Shown in pieces: positions 1 to 6,431 of a stretch of 6,493 nt of DNA; the stretch's first letter is position 1, and each line of letters starts with the position of its first letter. The stretch covers positions 1 to 6,493 of the forward strand of contig ONXY01000212.1 of NCBI GenBank assembly GCA_900321945.1. The letters are read 5' to 3'. The stretch comes from an uncultured Eubacteriales bacterium (GTDB lineage: Bacteria > Bacillota_A > Clostridia > Christensenellales > Aristaeellaceae). Both the position numbers and the translations under genes were made by a program. Below the pieces are notes generated by a model. It saw nothing but the letters and a program-made list of their open reading frames with translations, searched no databases and was not told the origin of the DNA.

Positions 1-378
1 AGGGGAATGCTGGCGCTTGTCGGCGTCTCCTCGGAGGACGGACCCGCGGATCTGAAATACATCGCGGAAAAGGTCATGAATCTCCGGATCTACGACGATG
101 AAAACGGCGTCATGAACCGCTCCATCCTGGACGCCGGAGGCGCCATCCTGGCGGTGAGCCAGTTTACCCTCTACGGCGACGCGCGGGGCGGCCGCCGTCC
201 CAGCTACTTCCGGGCCGCGAAGCCTGAGAAGGCCAATGAAATGTACGAGGAGCTGATCGCCTTCTGGCGGTCCGCCGGCATTCAGGTGGAGACCGGCCGG
301 TTCCGCGCGGAGATGCAGGTGTCTCTCGTGAACGACGGACCGGTTACGATCCTGCTGGATTCCGAAAAAGCGTTCTGA
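1..378 (+). CDS. dtd: D-aminoacyl-tRNA deacylase, 5'-truncated by the window edge
   Basis: The encoded enzyme hydrolyses D-amino acids (and glycine mischarged on tRNA-Ala) from tRNA in the cytoplasm, keeping D-residues out of translation. The reading frame is open from base 1 (Arg-Gly before the first Met), and alignment from memory to the roughly 145-residue family puts about 24 N-terminal residues outside the window. The ATG at position 7 is therefore an internal Met, not the start. Of 125 visible residues, the family signatures are SQFTLY at 53-58, the GRRPS segment at 64-68, TGRF at 98-101 and the C-terminal NDGPVT at 111-116. GPVT carries the Gly-cisPro pair that, with the SQFTLY loop, forms the chiral-proofreading site across the dimer interface. 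All key residues are intact and the gene ends normally with TGA. It faces the minus-strand operon tail to tail. Identification is secure; nothing links it functionally to the sensor genes. Confidence 0.96.
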   Translation, partial: RGMLALVGVSSEDGPADLKYIAEKVMNLRIYDDENGVMNRSILDAGGAILAVSQFTLYGDARGGRRPSYFRAAKPEKANEMYEELIAFWRSAGIQVETGRFRAEMQVSLVNDGPVTILLDSEKAF

Positions 379-405
379 CGGCGGGACCCGGCGGCCGGTC
401 CAACC

Positions 406-426
406 GGGACGGGAAGCGCCTGTCCC
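406..426 (+). other. Small hairpin downstream of dtd
   Basis: An 8-bp stem (GGGACGGG at 406-413 with CCTGTCCC at 419-426, one G-U pair in the plus-strand RNA) encloses the loop AAGCG. No T-run follows, so it is not a classical terminator by itself. It could add 3'-end stability to the dtd transcript or be a chance product of the GC-rich spacer. No gene is visible in the 116-nt spacer 379-494. Confidence 0.3.
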
Positions 427-442
427 AAGCCCGGAAAACAGA

Positions 443-480
443 ACAGGAAACGACCCGGCAGCGGCCGGGTCGTTTCCTGT
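443..480. terminator. Bidirectional Rho-independent terminator between convergent genes
   Basis: A perfect 17-bp inverted repeat (arms 443-459 and 464-480, loop AGCG at 460-463) lies in the spacer between the dtd stop and the operon's last stop. The core of the stem is GC-rich (CGACCCGGC with GCCGGGTCG). Its outer part is A-rich on the 5' arm and T-rich on the 3' arm, so transcripts from either strand end in a GC stem followed by U-rich sequence: TTTCCTGTCTT rightward, and TTTCCTGTTCTGTTTT leftward. The leftward U-tract is the better one. Position, symmetry and convergent flanks all favour a shared terminator serving dtd and the binding-protein operon. Confidence 0.85.
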
Positions 481-494
481 CTTCGGGGGCCGCG

Positions 495-1688
495 TCAGTT
501 TTCCACGACGACGCAGTCCTGCAGAATATAACCGAAGGAAGGTCTGGAGGAGTACTGGTTTTCCGTGTATCCGCCGTTCAGGTCGATGACGTCCGACGGA
601 TTCTGGGGATTCACGCCGGTGTAGTTTCCGCTGAATACCTTCAGCCGGCCCTTCTTCAGGCTGTCAACCGCTTTCGCGATCTTATCCTCCGTGCCTTCCG
701 CCGCGATGAACCGGTTGAGCTCCAGAAGCTCGACCCAGCCGTTCTCGAAGCCCGCGCTGAGGTCGCGGCCGTGGGCGTGGGCGGACACGGCGCTCTCGAT
801 CGTCTGCCCGTTCAGCACGGCGCCCACCGCCTCGAGAATATACGGGGCCCAGTTGGTCCGGATGCTGACCAGGGCGCTGGAAGGAGCCACGTCCATCATG
901 CTCTGATGATATCCCACGTGGAAAACGGTGCATCCGGCGGAGGCCGCCTCCTCGCAGACCACGGCTGGAGCCGCGGTGTTCACGTGCTGCGCGATGATCA
1001 CGCAGCCCTCCTCAATCAGCTGCCGGGTCTGCGCCTTTTCCTCGTTGAAATTGCTCCAGCTGCCGGTGTACCGGACCCGCATGACCGCTTCCGGCGCGAC
1101 GCTCCGGACGCCCAGGAGGAAGGCGGTGAAGCCGGATATGACCTCCGTGCTGGAGTTGGCGGCCACGTATCCCACCAGAGCCTCCCCGGACCGCAGCGTT
1201 CCGCTGTCGATCAGCTGACGGAGCTTCATGCCCGCCGCGATGCCGCTGACGTAGCGCGCCTGCCAGATTTCCCCGTTGAAGGTATGGTAGTTCTCGGGCG
1301 TCCCCTCGATGCCGATATCCGGCATGGAGATCTGGCAGAACTCGACCCCGGGGTTTTCCCGGGCCATTGTGACCGGGATATCCGTATCCATGTTGATGAA
1401 GACGATCCGGCATCCCTCCCGGATCAGCTCCTGGATCGGGACCTCGGAATCCCGGCTCAGCACGTTGCTCCGGGTAAGAATCTCAATCCGCCCGCCGTAT
1501 TTCTCCTCCAGATCGTGCCGCGCCTGCAGGAAATTGGCCGTGTAGGGGGTGCTTTCGTCCTCGGAGCAGACGAAGCCGACGCGGAGGACGCGGCTGTCGG
1601 GGGAAGAGACGAAGTACCCGGTATGCAGGGACGCCGCGAGCAGCACGGCCGCGCAGACGATCACCGTCAGGATCCACTGCTTCTTCAT
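495..1688 (-). CDS. BMP-family (PnrA/Med-like) extracytoplasmic substrate-binding protein
   Basis: This is a 397-residue member of the BMP family, a periplasmic-binding-protein fold whose characterised members (such as PnrA/TmpC) bind purine nucleosides for ABC importers. Family landmarks include the start of the first lobe at RVGFV (36-40), the hinge-region stretch from YHTFNGE to AGMKL (134-155), GYVAA (173-177), GSWSNFNEEKAQ (209-220), GCVIIAQHVN (228-237) and TNWAPYI (278-284). The late motif GYHQSMMDVAP (259-269) and TNWAPY resemble the Med/adenine-type subgroup more than classical PnrA. The N-terminus has a hydrophobic helix (about residues 5-20) but no good lipobox; Cys12 is preceded by Val. 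It may be an uncleaved membrane anchor. The start ATG overlaps the stop of the sensor gene by 4 nt and has AGGGAG 7 nt upstream. It is the last gene before the terminator. No ABC permease or ATPase gene follows, so a sensory rather than transport role is plausible, but the ligand is unknown. Confidence 0.9.
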   Translation of the reverse strand: MKKQWILTVIVCAAVLLAASLHTGYFVSSPDSRVLRVGFVCSEDESTPYTANFLQARHDLEEKYGGRIEILTRSNVLSRDSEVPIQELIREGCRIVFINMDTDIPVTMARENPGVEFCQISMPDIGIEGTPENYHTFNGEIWQARYVSGIAAGMKLRQLIDSGTLRSGEALVGYVAANSSTEVISGFTAFLLGVRSVAPEAVMRVRYTGSWSNFNEEKAQTRQLIEEGCVIIAQHVNTAAPAVVCEEAASAGCTVFHVGYHQSMMDVAPSSALVSIRTNWAPYILEAVGAVLNGQTIESAVSAHAHGRDLSAGFENGWVELLELNRFIAAEGTEDKIAKAVDSLKKGRLKVFSGNYTGVNPQNPSDVIDLNGGYTENQYSSRPSFGYILQDCVVVEN

Positions 1689-4600
1689 GCTTTGTCTCCC
1701 TTCTCCAGCCCGGCGCGGTCAGCGGTTCCGTCCGCGGGGACGGGCTCTTTTTTCTCCTGCCCGTCCGCGGCCGCTCCGGCGGCTTTCGCGTCTTCGGCTT
1801 CCTTCTTTTCCTGCTTTTCCGCTTCCGCCGCTTTTTCCGCCTGCTCGGTTTCCTTTCTGGAAACGTGATATATTTTGTTGAGGTCGATGGTTCCATCCCG
1901 GATGAGCCGCAGAAGGATGTCCACGAACTGCGGATCGAACTGCGTGCCCCGGCCCTTCTCCAGCTCGCTCAGCACGTAGCTGAAGTCCATCTGCTTCCGG
2001 TAGACCCGGTTCGCCGTCATGGCGTCGAAGGCGTCCGCGACGCCGATGATCCTGGCATACAGCGGAATATCCTCGCCCTTCAGCCCCTTCGGATAGCCGC
2101 GGCCGTCGTAGCGCTCGTGATGGTATTCCGCGCCCTCGATCACGTTGTCCAGCAGCGTGAAGCCGTTGAGGATCTCCGCGCCGCGGACGGTGTGGGATTT
2201 CATGACTGCGTATTCCTCGTCCGTCAGGCGGGAGTTCTTGTTCAGAATGGCGTCCGGAATGGAGATCTTGCCGATGTCGTGCATCTGCGCGGTCCATTCG
2301 ATATCCCGGCACTGCTTGTCGTCCAGCCCGTAGGCCCGGGCGATCTGCTTGGAGTAGATGGCCACGCGCTTGCTGTGCTCGCTGGTCCGCTCGTCCTTGG
2401 CGTCCACGGTCCGGGCGATGGCGATAACCGTCTGCTTGCCCATCTCGACCTGCCGCTCGGCCAGCGCCAGCTGCTCCTCCATCTTTCTCTCGTGACGCTT
2501 GACGAGGAGCCAGGTGAGCCAGAAGACGGTGAACATGGGAACGAAGAGAATATAGACGATGAACCAGCTGTTGTCGTACATCGCCTTTTCCTTCGTGAAG
2601 GCGTAGGCGCGCTCGGCGAGGATGCTGCTCCGGCTGTTGTCGAAAACCGCCAGGCGGAACGTGAAATCCCCCGTCGGGAGATTGGTGTACACGATGGAGT
2701 TCAGCGAGTTCTGGGGCACGATGGTCCAGTCCGTGTCAAAGCCTTCGAGCATATAGCCCACGTACGGGTCCTGAATCGTGTAGTTGATTACCTCGGGCAG
2801 GATTTCCAGCCGGCTGCTTCCCCTGGGAATTCTGCCGGTCCGGTTCTTTTCCAGCCCGTGAAGCTCACCGTCCACACGGAAGCCGGTCACGTTCATGCGG
2901 AACAGCCTTACGCCCGAGGAAAGGGAACCCGTATTGAGAACGAAAACGCCGGTGTCGCAGGGCAGGTACAGTTCGCCGGTCTCCGCGTCGTACCAGGTCC
3001 AGGCGTTCGCCGTCAGGCTTCCGTTCAGCCCGCGGCGCGTATCCAGCAGGTCGTAGGAGAGATCGTCCCGGCCGCTGAGCAGTTCCGTCCGGTTGACGGT
3101 GTAGATGCCGGCGCTAGAGAGAACGAAGAGGGTTTCCGCGTCCTGAACCCAGACGTCGTAGTTGTTGTAGTAGGGGAAATTGTCCAGCCTGCGGACGGTC
3201 TCGTACGCGCTGATGTAGCAGAGGCCGTTGCTCGTGACCACGAAAACGCCGCCGGTGGTGCTGTCCGGAACGGTCCGGAGGATCACCTCGCTGCTCAGAC
3301 CGTTCGCGCGCGTCAGCGTCCGGACCACCTTTCCGTCCTGGATCACGGCGATGCCGTTTCCGTCCGTGCCGGCCAGAATTTTACCGTCCTCCAGCTCGGT
3401 CAGGGTCAGAACCATGCTGCTGAGGTTTCCCTCCGTCAGGCCGATGGTATGCTCCACCCGGTGGTCCCGGATAAAGCTCAGGCCCGTGTCGCCGGCGGCC
3501 AGGACGGTTCCGTCCCGCAGCTGCTTCACCACGCGGGCCCGGTTTCCGAACGCGCCGCTTTCCCGGTCGTACAGGTATTCCGTTCCGTCCGGGGCCAGCT
3601 CCACCAGCCCGCCGCCGTAGGTGCAGATCCACAGGTGGTTCTCACTGTCCACGATCATGCAGCGGATCCGTATGCCGGAAAAGCGGTCCGTGACCGCGTC
3701 CGTCACCCGCTTTTTGCCGTCCCGGTCCACCGCGTCCATGCCCTTGTCCGTGCCGAAATACCAGGTTCCGTTCCACTGCACGACGGTGTTGACCACCCGG
3801 CTGGTCAGGCCGGCGGTGCTGTACACGTCCCGGAAATCCGAAGGCGCGAGCCGCAGCAGCCCCAGCCGGGAGGAAGTGAACCACAGGTTGCCCTGATAGT
3901 CCACAAGCATATTGTCGATGGAATTGTTGAAGTTGTTGGTGTTGACCCGCTCATAGGCGCCGGCGGCGGAGAAATACGCGATGCCGTTGTCCGCGCAGAC
4001 GAACATGTCCCCGTTCTCCATGAAGCGCAGGCTCTTGATGCTCTGCAGCCCCGGGCAGTTCAGGACGTCCAGCAGCTCGAAGGCCCCCCGGGAGACCCGA
4101 AAGCGGTAGATCTCGCTGCCCGAGGTGGCCGCCAGCAGCGTGCCGTCCGCTCCGAAGCAGCAGCTTTTGAAAACCGACTGGCTGCCGGGCAGCTTCCGGG
4201 AGGAAACGATCTGCCCCTGCCGCAGCAGGAAGAGCGTGCCCTCGTTGGTGACCGCCGCCACGTTTCCGGCGTCGTCCGCGGCGAGATGATCCGCGTAGCC
4301 GATCTCCGAAACGATATTCACGTGTTTCAGCCCGCAGTTCAGCGTCAGGATCTGCATGCTGCCCGTGGTGCCGATGTAGTAGTATCCGTCGGAGCTCTTG
4401 ATGATGGACTTGACGGAGCTGGAGGGCAGCCCGTCGTCCTGGCTGATGACGTTGGCCACCTTTTCGTTGATCAGGATGGAAACGCCGTTGTCGTTGGTGC
4501 CGACCCACAGCCTCCCCTCCTCGTCCAGATAGAGGCAGTTGACGTTCCGGATGGAATCGTAGCCATCCATCCACCTGAATTCACGGCCGTTGTAGCGGTA

Positions 4601-5431
4601 CAGCCCGGCGTAGGTTCCGATCCACATGACGCCGTCCCCGGTCATGGCGATATCGTTCGCCTCGCCGCAGGGCAGGCCGTTGGAAGTCGAGTATACGGTC
4701 TGGACGTAGTCGCTGTAGCCGGAGCCCCGGGAGACGGGCTGGTCCTCCGCGCGGGCCGGAACGGACGTCCCGGCCGCGGAGGCGAGGCAGCATCCCGCCG
4801 CGACGATCAGCGCCATGGCGCGCGCCGGAGCCGGCGCGCCGTCCTCCCCGCCTTCCCCGTCCTTTCCGCCCCGGCCGAAGCGTTTCCGCAGCGCGGCCAG
4901 GAGCCGGCAGGACAGGAAGACTGCCAGCAGGATGACCAGCTTGTCCAGCAGCTCCATATACAGTTCCCCGATGAGCAGGCCGCCCCACCGGGGGATCCCC
5001 AGCTCGCCGAGGAAGCCGATCACCGCGTCGCCCCAGTTGCTTCCGGTGCTTCCGCCGTTCAGCGTCAGATTGACGGGATAGGCGGCGACGGCTACGGCGC
5101 CGGCCAGCACGGCGCACGCGGTCAGCGTGCCGAGCAGCGTGTCCAGCGCTTTTTTCCGGGCCGCGAAACCGGTGATCAGACCGATCAGGACGCTGATGAG
5201 AGCATAATACCAGGGGGTTCCATACAGAAGGTACGCGAGCAGATTGGAAGTCGCCCCGACAACGGCGCCGCAGAAGGGCCCGTAAAGATACGCGCAGAAT
5301 ACCGTGCCCGCCGAGTCAAGCCAGATGGGCCAGTTCATTCTGGAAACGAACTGGTCCCCGGCCCAGTTCGCCCCCAGGAACAGCAGTATCTGCAGGACAA
5401 AAGCGGGAGCGGTGAAGCGCCTGCTTTTCAT
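1685..5431 (-). CDS. Multidomain membrane sensor: S-component-like domain, double regulator propeller, Y_Y_Y, HD-GYP c-di-GMP phosphodiesterase
   Basis: This 1248-residue protein should sense an extracytoplasmic signal and hydrolyse cyclic di-GMP inside the cell. Residues 1-182 form about six membrane helices resembling ECF-transporter S components (WLDSAGTVF at 37-45, YGPFCGAVVGA at 50-60). A Gly/Asp/Glu linker (187-200) and a signal-peptide-like helix ending in ARA|ED (206-230) follow. Residues 249-835 contain about 14 Reg_prop blades of the type GxLWxGTxxGG (for example 306-316 and 598-608), and 880-948 form a Y_Y_Y domain (GYMLEGFDTDW at 892-902). A membrane helix spans 955-977, with a short coiled coil after it. 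The HD-GYP domain (about 1005-1180) has HDIGK at 1051-1055, His1080, HHERYDGRGYP at 1104-1114 and VADAFDAM at 1131-1138, so its catalytic motifs look intact. The tail, 1191-1248, is rich in Ala, Glu and Lys. Positive charges after helix 6 (RKRFGRGGK) and after the last helix (KRHERK) place the propellers outside and HD-GYP inside. It overlaps both neighbours by 4 nt. Domain calls are firm except the S-component resemblance, and the ligand is unknown. Confidence 0.93.
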   Translation of the reverse strand: MKSRRFTAPAFVLQILLFLGANWAGDQFVSRMNWPIWLDSAGTVFCAYLYGPFCGAVVGATSNLLAYLLYGTPWYYALISVLIGLITGFAARKKALDTLLGTLTACAVLAGAVAVAAYPVNLTLNGGSTGSNWGDAVIGFLGELGIPRWGGLLIGELYMELLDKLVILLAVFLSCRLLAALRKRFGRGGKDGEGGEDGAPAPARAMALIVAAGCCLASAAGTSVPARAEDQPVSRGSGYSDYVQTVYSTSNGLPCGEANDIAMTGDGVMWIGTYAGLYRYNGREFRWMDGYDSIRNVNCLYLDEEGRLWVGTNDNGVSILINEKVANVISQDDGLPSSSVKSIIKSSDGYYYIGTTGSMQILTLNCGLKHVNIVSEIGYADHLAADDAGNVAAVTNEGTLFLLRQGQIVSSRKLPGSQSVFKSCCFGADGTLLAATSGSEIYRFRVSRGAFELLDVLNCPGLQSIKSLRFMENGDMFVCADNGIAYFSAAGAYERVNTNNFNNSIDNMLVDYQGNLWFTSSRLGLLRLAPSDFRDVYSTAGLTSRVVNTVVQWNGTWYFGTDKGMDAVDRDGKKRVTDAVTDRFSGIRIRCMIVDSENHLWICTYGGGLVELAPDGTEYLYDRESGAFGNRARVVKQLRDGTVLAAGDTGLSFIRDHRVEHTIGLTEGNLSSMVLTLTELEDGKILAGTDGNGIAVIQDGKVVRTLTRANGLSSEVILRTVPDSTTGGVFVVTSNGLCYISAYETVRRLDNFPYYNNYDVWVQDAETLFVLSSAGIYTVNRTELLSGRDDLSYDLLDTRRGLNGSLTANAWTWYDAETGELYLPCDTGVFVLNTGSLSSGVRLFRMNVTGFRVDGELHGLEKNRTGRIPRGSSRLEILPEVINYTIQDPYVGYMLEGFDTDWTIVPQNSLNSIVYTNLPTGDFTFRLAVFDNSRSSILAERAYAFTKEKAMYDNSWFIVYILFVPMFTVFWLTWLLVKRHERKMEEQLALAERQVEMGKQTVIAIARTVDAKDERTSEHSKRVAIYSKQIARAYGLDDKQCRDIEWTAQMHDIGKISIPDAILNKNSRLTDEEYAVMKSHTVRGAEILNGFTLLDNVIEGAEYHHERYDGRGYPKGLKGEDIPLYARIIGVADAFDAMTANRVYRKQMDFSYVLSELEKGRGTQFDPQFVDILLRLIRDGTIDLNKIYHVSRKETEQAEKAAEAEKQEKKEAEDAKAAGAAADGQEKKEPVPADGTADRAGLEKGDKA
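1696..1701 (-). promoter_or_regulatory. Ribosome binding site of the BMP-family gene
   Basis: AGGGAG (minus strand) lies 7 nt before the ATG at 1688, inside the last codons of the sensor gene. Together with the ATGA stop/start overlap (1685-1688) it fixes this start and points to translational coupling. Confidence 0.75.
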
Positions 5432-6396
5432 TCCGGTCTCCTCCCTTCAGCGCCGCTTCCGCCGGCATCCGGCAGCCCGAGTTCCTCAACCCGGTTCCGG
5501 GCCTCCTCCAGCCACGCTCCGTAGGTTCCTCTCCGGAGCGCCTCGTCGATCACGCCGTTCACAAAGGCGGCCAGCTGCGTCTCGCCCTTCCGGGCCGCGA
5601 CCCTGTATCCGAGAAACTGCTGATCCGGAGCGATTGAAACGTTCCCGGCCAGCGTCAGCCCGCAGTCCGGATTGTTCATGAAGAAGGTTTCCGCCGTCGG
5701 GATCCGGACGAACCCCGCGTCCGCGGTTTTCTGCTGAACGGCCTCAAAGACGGCCTGGGCGGAAGGAAGGCGGCGGAACTCCAGATATCCGGTCACGCGC
5801 AGGGCGCCGACGGCCTCGGGAACGGAACTGCTCTGGGCGGCGAGCACCTTATCCGACAGATCGCTGAGGGAGGTGATCCGCTCCCGGTCCTCCTCCCGGA
5901 TGAGCAGACCGGTTTTCTCCGTCTCCTCCGGGAAGAAGTATCCCTTGGACAGGGTATAGGACAGCGCCCGGGCCGGCGTGTAGGAGACCGCGGAGACCGC
6001 CAGGTCGCACCGGCCCTCCGTCAGCGAAGGCAGAATCAGCGCGGGTTCCATGGGCAGAACCACCAGCTCCACGCCCATCCAGTCCGCGATCTGCCGGGCC
6101 AGCCGGATGTCCGCTCCGGAATATCCGCCGCTGACGCCGCCGTCCGGATCCGGAAACACGAAAGGCGCGGCGGACGCGTCGACCGCGACCCGCAGGACGC
6201 CGTCCCGCTCAATCCGCCCAAGCGCGCCGGAAGCGTCCGCCGGGATACCGCGGTGGACGTTCATGGAGGCGTCCACGAAATTCCATTCGTTTTCCACATA
6301 GCCGGCCGTCTGGTCCGCCGCGGCGCGTACGAAACTGACGACGGACACGGCGGCCAGGAGGAGGCACAGCGCGGTTCTGAAAGAATGTCTGTTCAT
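5428..6396 (-). CDS. Family-3 solute-binding protein (amino-acid-type), possible sensor partner
   Basis: This is a 322-residue extracytoplasmic binding protein of the SBP_bac_3 family, whose members usually deliver polar amino acids to ABC importers and sometimes serve as sensor input domains. A Sec signal peptide (about 1-27, hydrophobic core ALCLLLAAVSVVSF, AAA/D-type cleavage site) is present, but there is no lipobox. The binding domain (about 61-304) begins GVLRVAV (66-72) and has GYSGADIRLA (91-100), LPSLTEGRCDLAVSAVSYT (122-140) and PARALSYTLSKGYF (141-154). Arg143 corresponds to the family arginine that holds the ligand alpha-carboxylate. In the second lobe the usual DAxxxD reads DAGFVR (226-231), so the amino-group-binding Asp is replaced by Arg231. 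ATG 6396 is the only start: no ATG, GTG or TTG lies between it and an in-frame stop upstream, and AGGGGG precedes it. Its TGA overlaps the sensor ATG by 4 nt. Family assignment is firm; an ordinary amino-acid ligand is doubtful. Confidence 0.9.
   Translation of the reverse strand: MNRHSFRTALCLLLAAVSVVSFVRAAADQTAGYVENEWNFVDASMNVHRGIPADASGALGRIERDGVLRVAVDASAAPFVFPDPDGGVSGGYSGADIRLARQIADWMGVELVVLPMEPALILPSLTEGRCDLAVSAVSYTPARALSYTLSKGYFFPEETEKTGLLIREEDRERITSLSDLSDKVLAAQSSSVPEAVGALRVTGYLEFRRLPSAQAVFEAVQQKTADAGFVRIPTAETFFMNNPDCGLTLAGNVSIAPDQQFLGYRVAARKGETQLAAFVNGVIDEALRRGTYGAWLEEARNRVEELGLPDAGGSGAEGRRPE
5438..5448 (-). promoter_or_regulatory. Ribosome binding site of the sensor gene
   Basis: GAAGGGAGGAG (minus strand), close to the full anti-Shine-Dalgarno complement, ends 6 nt before the ATG at 5431. 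It lies within the end of the binding-protein gene and supports this start and coupled translation. Confidence 0.8.
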
Positions 6397-6401
6397 CGGT
6401 T

Positions 6402-6410
6402 CTTCCCCCT
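6402..6410 (-). promoter_or_regulatory. Ribosome binding site of the family-3 binding-protein gene
   Basis: AGGGGGAAG on the minus strand lies 5 nt before the ATG at 6396. It selects this start, which is also the only candidate start in the frame. Confidence 0.65.
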
Positions 6411-6431
6411 GATCGGATTCCGGGCTTTCCG

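Noticed and set aside
7..378. dtd starting at the ATG at position 7
   Set aside because: The frame is open to base 1, and the residues before Met fit the family's G-x-G-hydrophobic strand about 25 residues into the protein, so this is an internal Met in a truncated gene.
1739..1860. A possible tandem DNA repeat (repeated GCC/TTC/TTT-type triplets) at the end of the sensor gene
   Set aside because: The units are irregular and simply encode the Ala/Glu/Lys tail; no exact repeat period can be defined.
771..1868. A 365-codon plus-strand open frame opposite the BMP gene
   Set aside because: Same antisense-shadow effect. There is no family motif, and its Ser/Ala/Phe-rich end simply mirrors the Lys/Glu-rich tail of the sensor.
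1685..5431. A possible frameshift or gene fusion artefact between the S-component-like part and the sensor
   Set aside because: The frame is uninterrupted, the linker is a sensible hydrophilic sequence, and charge distribution fits one coherent topology, so a true fusion is preferred over a sequencing error.
1865..5524. A 1219-codon plus-strand open frame opposite the sensor gene
   Set aside because: It is the mirror of a GC-rich gene whose codon bias removes stops from one antisense frame. Its translation is rich in Val, Gln, Asp, Arg and Pro with no recognisable domain, while the opposite strand encodes clear conserved domains throughout.
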